From Devosia nitrariae (GTDB lineage Bacteria; Pseudomonadota; Alphaproteobacteria; Rhizobiales; Devosiaceae): a stretch of 64,000 bases of DNA. Position numbers and translations under genes: made by a program. The stretch spans positions 545,501 to 609,500 of the forward strand of contig NZ_BSNS01000007.1 in NCBI RefSeq assembly GCF_030160115.1, read 5' to 3'. Below the pieces are notes generated by a model. That model was not told the origin of the DNA, did not search any database, and saw only the letters and a list, made by a program, of their open reading frames with translations. The first letter of the stretch is position 1. Each line of letters opens with the position of its first letter. Below are positions 40,102 to 47,077 of this stretch, piece after piece.

Positions 40102-40590
40102 TCAGTTGTTGTTGACCGGCAGGTCCGGTACGTCGATACCGCCACCACCGCCATTGCCGTTGTCGATCGGCAGATCGGGAAGATCGATCCCGCCGCCGCC
40201 ACCGCCATTGTCGATGGGCAGATCCGGCACGTCGATGCCGCCGCCACCATTGTCGGGCTTGTAGGCGGCCCCGGCGCCGCTCGAGGGAGGAGCGCTGTTG
40301 GTATTCATGCCGATGAGGCGCACCACCGCACGGGTATTGTCGATGCCTGGCCAGGCGCACCGGGCGGTCGACGGCGCAACGAACTTGCAGAGCATCTCGA
40401 CAGCGGGCGTCTGACAGAAATAGGTCGCTCCGTCGGACTGCAGCATGCCGCCCTGCGCGGCGCAGCGGCTGGCGAAGATGTCGGCGTTGATCTGGACGGT
40501 GCGGCTCGCCGCATGGGCGGGAAGCGCGAGGCCGAGGCCGGCGATGAGGGTGAAAGCAATACGCGAAATGTTGTGCACTTCTGTCTCCAT
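40102..40590 (-). CDS. secreted protein with Gly-rich IDVPDLPIDN repeats
   Basis: 162 aa from ATG 40590. Signal peptide about 1-27 (FTLIAGLGLALPAHA). A small domain with four cysteines (ASRCAAQ, YFCQTP, MLCKFV, ARCAWP) spans about 35-85. The C-terminal third is three copies of I-D-[VL]-P-D-L-P-[IV]-[DN]-N, joined by runs of four to six Gly. Function unknown; such tails can be flexible wall-spanning or surface-binding linkers (inference). It stands alone upstream of the sdh operon, divergent from the nudix gene. Confidence 0.75.
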   Translation of the reverse strand: METEVHNISRIAFTLIAGLGLALPAHAASRTVQINADIFASRCAAQGGMLQSDGATYFCQTPAVEMLCKFVAPSTARCAWPGIDNTRAVVRLIGMNTNSAPPSSGAGAAYKPDNGGGGIDVPDLPIDNGGGGGGIDLPDLPIDNGNGGGGGIDVPDLPVNNN

Positions 40591-40766
40591 CTTTTTTTGG
40601 GCGGCGACCCTCGCCGCTGATGGAGCGGGGAGATAAGGACCCGCCTTCGAACCGGTGCTGAAGGTCGCGTTCACATTCGATTCAGCCAGGCGGTCACCAT
40701 CGCACCCACTGGCGGATGGCGGCGAATTGGGCCACAAGCGCCAAGGACCGCATCGGGAGCCGCGAC

Positions 40767-41333
40767 ATGGTGACCATTCACGAACGCCGTACCCTGGCGG
40801 AGAGCTGGGGGAGCCTCACTGAGTTCGAGGTGAGCCATCCCCGGCGCGACGGCACCCGCCAGACCGTGATCCGCGAAGTCTACGACCACGGCAGCGCCGC
40901 CGCGGTCCTGCTCTACGATCCGGTGGACGCCAAGGTTGTGCTCGCCCGCCAGTTCCGCCTGCCCGCTCACCTCAACGGCGATCCGGCACATCTGATCGAA
41001 GCCTGCGCCGGCCTACTCGACGGCGATGATCCCGAAACCTGCGCCCGGCGTGAGGCCGAGGAAGAAGTGGGCGTGCGCCCCTCCTCACTGACGTTTCTCT
41101 TCAATGTCTACACGAGTCCGGGCTCGGTGACCGAGAAATGCGCCTGCTTCATCGGCTACTACAGTCCCAACGACCGCCTCACCGACGGCGGTGGCCTTGC
41201 CCATGAAGGCGAGGACATCGAGGTGATCGAACTCGACTTCGAGGCCGCCTACGCCATGATCGGGCGCGGCGAGATCATCGACGCCAAGACCATCCTGATG
41301 CTGCAATGGCTGGCGCTCAACCGGCAGGGCTAG
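40767..41333 (+). CDS. Nudix hydrolase, NudK-like
   Basis: 188 aa. Nudix box GLLDGDDPETCARREAEEEV at about 89-108; upstream VLLYDPVDAKVVLARQFRLP and downstream TSPGSVTEKCACFIGYY and EGEDIEVIELDF fit the ADP-sugar/GDP-mannose pyrophosphatase branch (NudK). ATG 40767 with GGGAG upstream is preferred over a reading from 40716. It converges on the MarR gene with a 3-bp gap. Confidence 0.85.
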   Translation: MVTIHERRTLAESWGSLTEFEVSHPRRDGTRQTVIREVYDHGSAAAVLLYDPVDAKVVLARQFRLPAHLNGDPAHLIEACAGLLDGDDPETCARREAEEEVGVRPSSLTFLFNVYTSPGSVTEKCACFIGYYSPNDRLTDGGGLAHEGEDIEVIELDFEAAYAMIGRGEIIDAKTILMLQWLALNRQG

Positions 41334-41336
41334 CTT

Positions 41337-41813
41337 TCAGACAGTCTGCATGTCCACCGGCGCGCCGGTTCGGGTGATGGAGCGCTCTAGCCCGAATACG
41401 CGGTTGAGCGCGCGCGCCGTGACCGCCAGCGCCGCCCACTCCTCGCCGCTGAGCTCACCAAGGGCCGCCTCGAGCACATCGACGCGCGCGTCGCACGCAA
41501 CGCCCAGCGCCGCGTGTCCGCTGGGCGTTGCAACGAGCCGGCTGGCGCGCCGGTCGCGCGGCGCCGGCGACCGCTCGACGAGTCCGGCCTGCACGAGGCT
41601 CTCGACGATGCGCGAGGCGGTGGGCACGGCGATGCGCTCATGGGTGGCGAGCGCCGAGAGGGTCGTTGCACCGAAGAAGACGACGGCCGAGAGAGCCTGC
41701 AGCTGCGCACCGCTGCAGCCGCTCTTGCGGTCGGCAACCTGCACGGCGCGGTCGAGCGGCACGACGATGCGATGGAAGACCTGCAGGGTGCGCCGATCCG
41801 CGTTGCTGAGCAT
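41337..41813 (-). CDS. MarR-family transcriptional regulator
   Basis: 158 aa winged-helix repressor. The recognition helix lies in RIAVPTASRIVESLVQAGLV and the wing in RSPAPRDRRASRLVATPSG. Divergent from a VOC gene, with a 78-bp intergenic that holds two TAGC-N3-GCT sites, so it probably represses that gene and itself. The inducer is unknown. Confidence 0.88.
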   Translation of the reverse strand: MLSNADRRTLQVFHRIVVPLDRAVQVADRKSGCSGAQLQALSAVVFFGATTLSALATHERIAVPTASRIVESLVQAGLVERSPAPRDRRASRLVATPSGHAALGVACDARVDVLEAALGELSGEEWAALAVTARALNRVFGLERSITRTGAPVDMQTV

Positions 41814-41824
41814 GGCTCTCCCTC

Positions 41825-41866
41825 TTGACTCAATTAATTAGCACAGCTCATAATTAGCAAAGCTAT
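41825..41866 (+). promoter_or_regulatory. promoter with two MarR-type operator sites
   Basis: TTGACT (41825-41830), an 18-bp spacer and CATAAT (41849-41854) form a plus-strand promoter for the VOC gene. Two sites, TAGCACAGCTC (41839-41849) and TAGCAAAGCTA (41855-41865, a 4-bp inverted repeat with AAA centre), lie 16 bp apart, each preceded by AAT, overlapping the spacer/-10 and start point. Such TAGC-N3-GCTA sites are common for MarR repressors. Confidence 0.6.
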
Positions 41867-41891
41867 ATTGTTTTGCCAAGGAGGAGCGGCA

Positions 41892-42296
41892 ATGGAATTT
41901 CACCGGGGACGGCTCTTGGACCATGTGCATCTGCGGGTCGAGGACGTTGAGCGCAGCAAGCGCTTCTATAGCGCCGTTCTCGGAACGCTCGGGCGCGAGA
42001 TCACCCATGAATTCGACGGCGCCTTTGCCTCGGACGAACTCTTCGTCGACAAGGCCGACGACTACGTGACGCGCGTGCATCTCGCCTTCCAGGCGGACGA
42101 CCCAGAGACTGTCGGCCGCTTCCATGAGACTGCGCTTGCCAATGGCGGGCGCGACAACGGCAAGCCGGGCGAACGCCCGTACCACCCCGGCTACTATGCC
42201 GCGTTCGTCCTCGACCCTGACGGCAACAATATCGAGGCTGTCTATCATGGCCCGTCGACGCGCAGCGCGCCCGACGTGGTCGTCACACCCCGGTGA
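41892..42296 (+). CDS. VOC-family protein (glyoxalase/dioxygenase fold)
   Basis: 134 aa. LLDHVHLRVEDVERSKRFY opens the first beta-alpha-beta-beta-beta unit with the metal His; DPDGNNIEAVYHG closes the second with the metal Glu. ATG 41892 follows AAGGAGGAG. Substrate unknown; control by the divergent MarR gene suggests detoxification or breakdown of an aromatic or electrophile (inference). The next gene begins 8 bp downstream. Confidence 0.87.
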   Translation: MEFHRGRLLDHVHLRVEDVERSKRFYSAVLGTLGREITHEFDGAFASDELFVDKADDYVTRVHLAFQADDPETVGRFHETALANGGRDNGKPGERPYHPGYYAAFVLDPDGNNIEAVYHGPSTRSAPDVVVTPR

Positions 42297-42304
42297 GGCA
42301 TGAC

Positions 42305-42565
42305 ATGACGACGCAAAGCCCTTCGGCCGAGAACCTCAAGCGCCCACTCCAGCCGATGCCTGACGACATCGCCCGGCTGATTGCCGAGCGCGGCCTCGAG
42401 CGTGCCTATGCCGTGCGGCCGGCCTACCAGCGCAACGATTATCTCGGCTGGATCGCGCGGGCCAGGCGCCCGGACACGCGCCAAAAGCATATCGATCAGA
42501 TGCTCGACGAACTCGAGCGTGGCGATGCCTATATGCGCATGGCCTATGACGGGCCGCGAGAGTGA
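42305..42565 (+). CDS. YdeI/OmpD-associated family protein
   Basis: 86 aa. RPAYQRNDYLGWIARARRPD followed by TRQKHIDQMLDELERGDAYM is the PF13376-type core. Function unknown. ATG 42305 is used; GTG 42293 overlaps the VOC stop. Probably in the same MarR-controlled unit as the VOC gene. Confidence 0.8.
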   Translation: MTTQSPSAENLKRPLQPMPDDIARLIAERGLERAYAVRPAYQRNDYLGWIARARRPDTRQKHIDQMLDELERGDAYMRMAYDGPRE

Positions 42566-42601
42566 CGAAAGACTGTCGCCTGCACGCGCCGCCCGGCGTC
42601 G

Positions 42602-42808
42602 CTAATAATCGACCAGCTTCTTTTCCGGATCGTAAGGCTGTTCGCTCACGGTCTTGGTCACCGCTTGGCCACAGCGCATCTTCTTGGTCACCGCGTCATA
42701 GGCGTAGGTGGGCGAGCCGTAGAGCTGCCAGCCCTCCGTGAGCGCCTTGGTAACCTTGTGGCAGAAGGCCGAATCGTCCTCCCCCGAGAGGAACCGGTAG
42801 ATCAGCAT
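42602..42808 (-). CDS. DUF1737 domain protein
   Basis: 68 aa. YRFLSGEDDSAFCHKVTKAL and GWQLYGSPTYAYD match DUF1737, a small domain of unknown function that often ends in a variable basic/acidic tail. ATG 42808 follows a GGGGGT ribosome site. It is divergent from the carbonic anhydrase gene. Confidence 0.78.
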   Translation of the reverse strand: MLIYRFLSGEDDSAFCHKVTKALTEGWQLYGSPTYAYDAVTKKMRCGQAVTKTVSEQPYDPEKKLVDY

Positions 42809-42882
42809 AGAGACCCCCAATCTCTTTTCCCGTGAACCGGGATATGTTGAACTCTCCGCTGCTTACAGCTATTCGATGCCGT

Positions 42883-43524
42883 ATGCACCGGTTTCCTGAA
42901 CACCTCCTGCAAGGTTATGCAAATTTTCTCGCCGGCCGGTTCGCCCGCGAGCAGAGCCGCTACAGCGAGCTCGCCAAAACCGGGCAGAGCCCGACCACGA
43001 TGATCATCGCCTGCTGTGACAGCCGGGCTGCGCCGGAGACGATCTTCGACACAGGCCCCGGCGAGCTCTTCGTCTTGAGAAACGTTGCCAACCTAGTGCC
43101 CGTTTACCAGCCGGACGGCGGCCAGCACGGCACCTCGGCCGCCATCGAGTTCGCCGTCAATTCGCTCGAGGTTTCCAACATCGTCGTCATGGGTCACGGG
43201 CGCTGCGGCGGCATCCATGCCGCGCTCTCACCCAACGCCAAGCCGCTGGATGCCGGCGATTTCATCGGCAAGTGGATGAGCATGCTGGCTCCGGTCTCCG
43301 CGCAGGTCGGCTCCAACAACCTGATGACCGCCGGCGAGCGCCAGACCGCTCTCGAGCGCATCTCGATTCGCCACTCGATCGGCAATCTTCGCACGTTCCC
43401 CTATGTCACCCGGCTCGAGGAGGAAGGAAAGCTTGCCTTACATGGGGCGTGGTTCGACATTTCGACGGGCGAACTCTGGCTGATGGACGCCGAAACCGGA
43501 GACTTCGTGCGCCCGCAAGTCTGA
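42883..43524 (+). CDS. beta-class carbonic anhydrase
   Basis: Zinc enzyme interconverting CO2 and bicarbonate. Zinc ligands and catalytic dyad: IIACCDSRAAPE (Cys, Asp-Arg) and VMGHGRCGGIHAA (His, Cys). LHGAWFDISTGELWL is the C-terminal signature. ATG 42883 (MHRFPEHLLQGYANF) fits homologues at 213 aa; in-frame GTG 42832 and ATG 42844 give N-terminal extensions without family character. The 78-bp gap to DUF1737 holds the divergent promoters. Confidence 0.93.
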   Translation: MHRFPEHLLQGYANFLAGRFAREQSRYSELAKTGQSPTTMIIACCDSRAAPETIFDTGPGELFVLRNVANLVPVYQPDGGQHGTSAAIEFAVNSLEVSNIVVMGHGRCGGIHAALSPNAKPLDAGDFIGKWMSMLAPVSAQVGSNNLMTAGERQTALERISIRHSIGNLRTFPYVTRLEEEGKLALHGAWFDISTGELWLMDAETGDFVRPQV

Positions 43525-43885
43525 TCTTTGATCGACCACCGATGGCCATTACTTCATCTTTGACGAAAGCTGGCAATCCGTGCGGCGCCGCTTCTCGCCG
43601 CAATACTGCGATGCCTGAATAATGTACCCTTTGCGATTTGTCGCCAAGTTTGCGGCTGCGCCACACAATCGCTTCGACTGCCGGGTGACGCCCGGTCGCC
43701 GCGTTTGACTGGCGATATACCTGCAAGGATGTCGGGCCACTGCTGCCTGCAAATCTCCAGAATAATACCCGCTTTCCGGCTCTCACGGGTCACAAACGCC
43801 CATCACGGTCCTGTGTGCGGACCGCAGGAAGCGGGCTGCCGGCCCGGCTGCTGCTGGGTCGCGTCTAACAACCGGAGATAATCCT
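43525..43885. other. gene-free stretch before the EF-hand genes
   Basis: About 360 bp. Short open frames on the minus strand here have no ribosome site and low-quality, Arg-rich translations. A small hairpin CCGGG-TGACG-CCCGG lies at 43681-43695. A TTGACT at 43705-43710 might be a -35 for the EF-hand gene, but no good -10 follows. Nothing else is seen. Confidence 0.5.
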
Positions 43886-44122
43886 ATGAAGAAGACTGTC
43901 CTGTCCGTCCTCGTCGCCCTCGGTCTCTCGAGCGCGGCCATGGCTCAAGACGCGGCGACCGACTTCGCCACACTCGACGCTGACGCCAGCGGCGGGCTGA
44001 GCCTGACCGAAGTGCAGGCGGCGATGCCGGATGTCACCGCCGAAGCCTTCGCCACCGCCGATGCCGATGTCAGCGGCGAGCTCTCGGAGGAGGAATACGC
44101 CACGCTCGCTCCTGCGATGTAG
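43886..44122 (+). CDS. secreted EF-hand protein, copy 1
   Basis: 78 aa: signal peptide (TVLSVLVALGLSSAAMAQ), then two EF-hand loops, DADASGGLSLTE and DADVSGELSEEE, with Asp/Ser/Glu at calcium positions 1, 3, 5, 9 and 12. A periplasmic or exported calcium-binding protein of unknown role. The ribosome site GGAG lies nine bases before ATG. First of three related genes in a row. Confidence 0.8.
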   Translation: MKKTVLSVLVALGLSSAAMAQDAATDFATLDADASGGLSLTEVQAAMPDVTAEAFATADADVSGELSEEEYATLAPAM

Positions 44123-44254
44123 GTGCATCTTCATAGCCACGGCGGACGACCGCTCGCGCGGCCGTCCCTGCTGCCCACCTCCCTTAGTTGAACCTGCGCG
44201 TCGGCGGGCGATCCGCGCCGGCGCCCCATTCCCTCCCAACAGGTAATTATGCAG

Positions 44255-44524
44255 ATGAACAAATTGATGCTCTCCCTCGCCGCCCTTGGTCTTGCCGCCG
44301 GCGCCGCCTATGCCCAGGACCAGACGAGCTTTGCTTCGCTCGACGCCGATGCCAATGGCGAGCTCTCCTTCGAGGAGATCACCGTCATTTGGCCGCAACT
44401 GACCCAGGAACAGTTCACCGCAGCCGATCTCGATGTGAGCGCTGGTCTTTCCGGCGAGGAAGTCGCGGCCGTGCAGAGTGCGGCAGCAGCAACGGCTCCG
44501 GCCGATGCCGCACCCGCCCAATAG
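44255..44524 (+). CDS. secreted EF-hand protein, copy 2
   Basis: 89 aa: signal peptide (MNKLMLSLAALGLAAGAAYA), an EF-hand loop DADANGELSFEE and a weaker one DLDVSAGLSGEE, joined by ITVIWPQLTQEQFTAA; short Ala-rich tail. ATG 44255 is preferred to ATG 44249 because in copy 3 the matching first codon is TTG while the second ATG is kept. A terminator follows at 44562. Confidence 0.8.
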   Translation: MNKLMLSLAALGLAAGAAYAQDQTSFASLDADANGELSFEEITVIWPQLTQEQFTAADLDVSAGLSGEEVAAVQSAAAATAPADAAPAQ

Positions 44525-44879
44525 GAGGTGCCCTGAGAGGCTGACCGTATAGCGATGGTTTGCCCCGGCCTCAGGCCGGGGCTCGTTCTTCTTTGATCTG
44601 CGGTTCCGGATCGCAATCGGGAACATCGGACCGAAAGTGTGCAGCGCATTCTAGATCTCGCCGCGGCGATGTAGACCCGTTTTCATGATCACGGTGGACA
44701 ACCGCCCGCGGCGGCGTCTCGTGCGTCGAACCTGAGTGTTGAAACCTCTGTGGTGAGTCAGGCGTTAGCCAAGCGTTCAGCCATATGCTGAACCCGGGGT
44801 TTGAACCGAGTGTTGAACCCAAGCGCCGGCGGACATTGACGCCGGCGCGACCCGTCTCTCCCAACAGGTAACTTTGCAA
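44525..44879. other. spacer between EF-hand copies 2 and 3
   Basis: 355 bp without a gene. After the terminator there is the inverted repeat GTTCAGC-CATAT-GCTGAAC at 44775-44793, flanked by several GTTGAA / GTTTGAA words (e.g. 44812-44817); it could be a regulator site. The last 20 bp (CCCAACAGGTAAC) duplicate the leader of copy 2. Confidence 0.45.
44562..44582 (+). terminator. terminator after EF-hand copy 2
   Basis: Perfect 9-bp stem GCCCCGGCC / GGCCGGGGC with TCA loop, then TCGTTCTTCTTT. It separates EF-hand copies 2 and 3, so copy 3 should have its own promoter in 44583-44879. Confidence 0.8.
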
Positions 44880-45218
44880 ATGAAGAAATTTATGCTCTCC
44901 CTCGCCGCCGTCGGCCTTGCCGCCGGCGCCGTCTATGCCCAGGAGCAAACGAGCTTTGCTTCGCTCGACACCGATGCCAATGGCGAGCTCTCGTTCGAGG
45001 AGATCACCGTCGCGTGGCCACAACTGACCCAGGAAGAATTCTCCGCAGCCGACCTCGATGTAAGCGGCGGGCTTTCCGGCGACGAAGTGGCAACCATGCA
45101 GGGTGCGGCGGCTACGCCGGCCCCCGAAGAAGCGCCGACGGACCCGGCGGCTCCCCCGACGACCGCCCCTGAAGACGTGGCGCCCCCCGTCGACGAAGTG
45201 CCTTCCGAATCTCTATAG
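44880..45218 (+). CDS. secreted EF-hand protein, copy 3
   Basis: 112 aa: signal peptide (MKKFMLSLAAVGLAAGAVYA), EF-hand loop DTDANGELSFEE, second loop DLDVSGGLSGDE, and a long Pro/Ala/Glu-rich tail (TPAPEEAPTDPAAPP) absent from copy 2. About 80% identical to copy 2 over the first 70 residues, and the leader is also shared, so it arose by tandem duplication. A terminator follows at once. Confidence 0.8.
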   Translation: MKKFMLSLAAVGLAAGAVYAQEQTSFASLDTDANGELSFEEITVAWPQLTQEEFSAADLDVSGGLSGDEVATMQGAAATPAPEEAPTDPAAPPTTAPEDVAPPVDEVPSESL

Positions 45219-45221
45219 CCT

Positions 45222-45357
45222 TCAGCTTTGCTCCGGCCCTTGGCCGGAGTTTTGCTTTTGCGGCCGCGAACCGAGCCGCACGACGATCAGCGCAAGACCC
45301 GCGAGGATGACCGCGCCGCCGGCGATGTCGACGGTCGTGATCCCGCCAGCGATTGTT
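45222..45357 (-). pseudogene. 3' remnant of an EamA-type transporter gene
   Basis: The minus strand encodes, up to a TGA at 45222, a last-helix sequence VDIAGGAVILAGLALIVV followed by RLGSRP, which is how EamA/DMT transporters end. Nothing upstream continues it: at about 45358 the frame runs into a palindromic repeat element and then the yciI-like gene. So it looks like a roughly 40-codon tail of a lost gene, abutting a repeat. A chance match to a hydrophobic stretch cannot be excluded. Confidence 0.45.
45231..45259 (+). terminator. terminator after EF-hand copy 3
   Basis: Perfect stem CTCCGGCC / GGCCGGAG with CTT loop, then TTTTGCTTTT. It lies 12 bp after the stop codon. Confidence 0.85.
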
Positions 45358-45422
45358 CGCGAAAAGGCCCGCGACGACAAAAGTCAGAGCGCGCGCTTTG
45401 ATTCCGTCAAATCGCGCTTTTA
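45358..45422 (+). repeat. dispersed palindromic repeat, family 1, partial copy F
   Basis: About 65 bp: CGCGAAAAGGCCCGCGAC, GACAAAAGTCAGAGCGC and the inverted pair TTTGATTCC/GTCAAATCGC, matching the 3' half of copy A. It ends at the TAA stop of the yciI-like gene. Confidence 0.65.
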
Positions 45423-45716
45423 AAGAATGACGTCCTCGTAACCTGGGGCGGTGCCCCAGGCGAGAAGTTTGTAGGAGGCCCGAAGGCCTGCAACGAAGAA
45501 CGGGTCGGCCCGAACGATGGCGTCGGCTTCCTCGCGGGTCGCCGTATCGAACACCCAGGCACCCCCGACCGGTGTGCCGCCGTGCTCCTCGCGCACCGCC
45601 CCGGCGAGCCGCAGCTTGCCGCGATGCGCATTGAGGTAGGCGACATGCGCCTCGGTCAGATCGGTGCGGATGGCCGAGCCGTCGGCAATGTCCTCGAAGA
45701 GGGCGATATAGCGCAT
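45420..45716 (-). CDS. YciI-family protein
   Basis: 98 aa. MRYIALFEDIADGSAIR, RLAGAVREEHGGTPVGGAW and ADAIVRADPFFVAGL with the Asp-Pro pair fit the YciI/YCII fold; the family has no firm general function. Its ATG overlaps the asd stop (ATGA), so it is translationally coupled to asd. Confidence 0.82.
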   Translation of the reverse strand: MRYIALFEDIADGSAIRTDLTEAHVAYLNAHRGKLRLAGAVREEHGGTPVGGAWVFDTATREEADAIVRADPFFVAGLRASYKLLAWGTAPGYEDVIL

Positions 45717-46756
45717 CAGGCGGCCCTGCGTTCCATCAGGCCACGCTCGATCAGCGTCTCGGCGATCTGGATGGTGTTGAGCGCTGCGCCCTTGCGCAAA
45801 TTGTCCGAGACCACCCACATGGCAAGGCCATTCTCGACCGTCACGTCCTCGCGGATGCGCGAGACGAACGTGTCGTATTCGCCGACCGCCTCGACCGGGG
45901 TCGCGTAGCCGCCCGGCTCGCGCTTGTCGATGACCGAGATGCCTGGCGCCTCGCGCAGGATATCGCGCGCCTCGTCCGGCGAAATCGGGTTCGCGAACTC
46001 GATATTGACCGCTTCCGAATGCCCGACGAACACCGGCACGCGCACGGCTGTGCAGGTGACCTTGATCTTGGGATCGAGGATCTTCTTGGTCTCGGCCAGC
46101 ACCTTCCACTCTTCCTTGGTGTAGCCGTCCTCCATGAAGGCGTCGATGTGCGGTATGACGTTGAAGGCGATCTGCTTTGAGAACTTGGCCGGGGCCGGCC
46201 TGTCGTTGACGAAGATACCCTTGGTCTGGCCCCAGAGCTCGTCCATCCCCTCCTTGCCGGCGCCCGAGACCGACTGATAGGTCGAGACCACCACGCGCCT
46301 TATGGTCGCCGCATCATGCAGGGGCTTCAGCGCCAGGACGAGCTGGGCCGTCGAGCAGTTGGGATTGGCGATGATGTTGGTGCGCCGGGGGTTGGCCATG
46401 AAGGCATCGAGGACGTGGGCGTTGACCTCGGGCACAACCAGCGGCACGTCGGAGTGGTAGCGCCAGTAGCTCGAATTGTCGATGACGACAGCGCCCTTGG
46501 CCGCAATCCGCGGCGCCCATTCCTTCGAAGTCGTCCCACCCGCCGACATGATGGCGAAGTCGATGCCGGTAAAGTCGTAGTCCTCGAGGTTCTTGACCTT
46601 GAGGATCTTGTCGCCCCAGCTCACCTCCCGCCCGACCGAGCGCGATGAGGCGAGCGCCACCACCTCGTCGGCCGAAAACTTGCGCTCGGCGAGGATGTTG
46701 AGGACTTCCCGGCCCACATTGCCCGTGGCGCCGACGACAGCTACGCGATAACCCAT
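45716..46756 (-). CDS. asd: aspartate-semialdehyde dehydrogenase
   Basis: NADPH reduction of aspartyl-4-phosphate on the way to Lys, Met, Thr and diaminopimelate. NADP site VAVVGATGNVGREVLNIL, catalytic Cys in IANPNCSTAQLVLALKPL, substrate residues in VSTYQSVSGAGKEGMDEL and RVPVFVGHSEAVNIEF. 346 aa from ATG 46756; a longer reading to 46981 has no family match. A strong leader hairpin lies upstream at 46826-46865. Confidence 0.96.
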   Translation of the reverse strand: MGYRVAVVGATGNVGREVLNILAERKFSADEVVALASSRSVGREVSWGDKILKVKNLEDYDFTGIDFAIMSAGGTTSKEWAPRIAAKGAVVIDNSSYWRYHSDVPLVVPEVNAHVLDAFMANPRRTNIIANPNCSTAQLVLALKPLHDAATIRRVVVSTYQSVSGAGKEGMDELWGQTKGIFVNDRPAPAKFSKQIAFNVIPHIDAFMEDGYTKEEWKVLAETKKILDPKIKVTCTAVRVPVFVGHSEAVNIEFANPISPDEARDILREAPGISVIDKREPGGYATPVEAVGEYDTFVSRIREDVTVENGLAMWVVSDNLRKGAALNTIQIAETLIERGLMERRAA

Positions 46757-46825
46757 TTTGAGGAACTCCGTCCCTTTGACCTGATCCGCTCCCGCACGGC
46801 GCTTGGCCGTGGTCTGGCTCGTTTT

Positions 46826-46865
46826 GAGGCCTCTCCCCGGCGGGAGACGACCCGGGGAAAGCCTC
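46826..46865 (-). promoter_or_regulatory. leader hairpin upstream of asd
   Basis: GAGGC/GCCTC and TCCCCGG/CCGGGGA pair around a small internal loop (46826-46865), 70 bp before the asd start, in a 321-bp gene-free gap (46757-47077) that also holds GGTTTTGGTCGTTTTGG. It could be a terminator for readthrough or a leader element for asd; I cannot tell which. Confidence 0.35.
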
Positions 46866-47077
46866 AGGCGGTTTTGGTCGTTTTGGTGGTCATTGAGGCA
46901 GCACCGGGCAGGCCCGGAAGGCCGCTGGCAAGCATAAAGCTCGAAAAGGCGCTGCGCATCGATTGCGATCCGTAAGATCAACCGGGGTTTCTCTTACGCC
47001 CAAATGGCAAAGAGTCAATGAATTTGCCTGGCGTCGGCGTTCGCGCTATGGGAGCGGCCCCAAGCGAAAGAATATAG

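Noticed and set aside
43406..43793. Overlapping minus-strand frames after the carbonic anhydrase gene
   Set aside because: No ribosome site, Arg/Ser-rich translations, and partly antisense to the enzyme gene.
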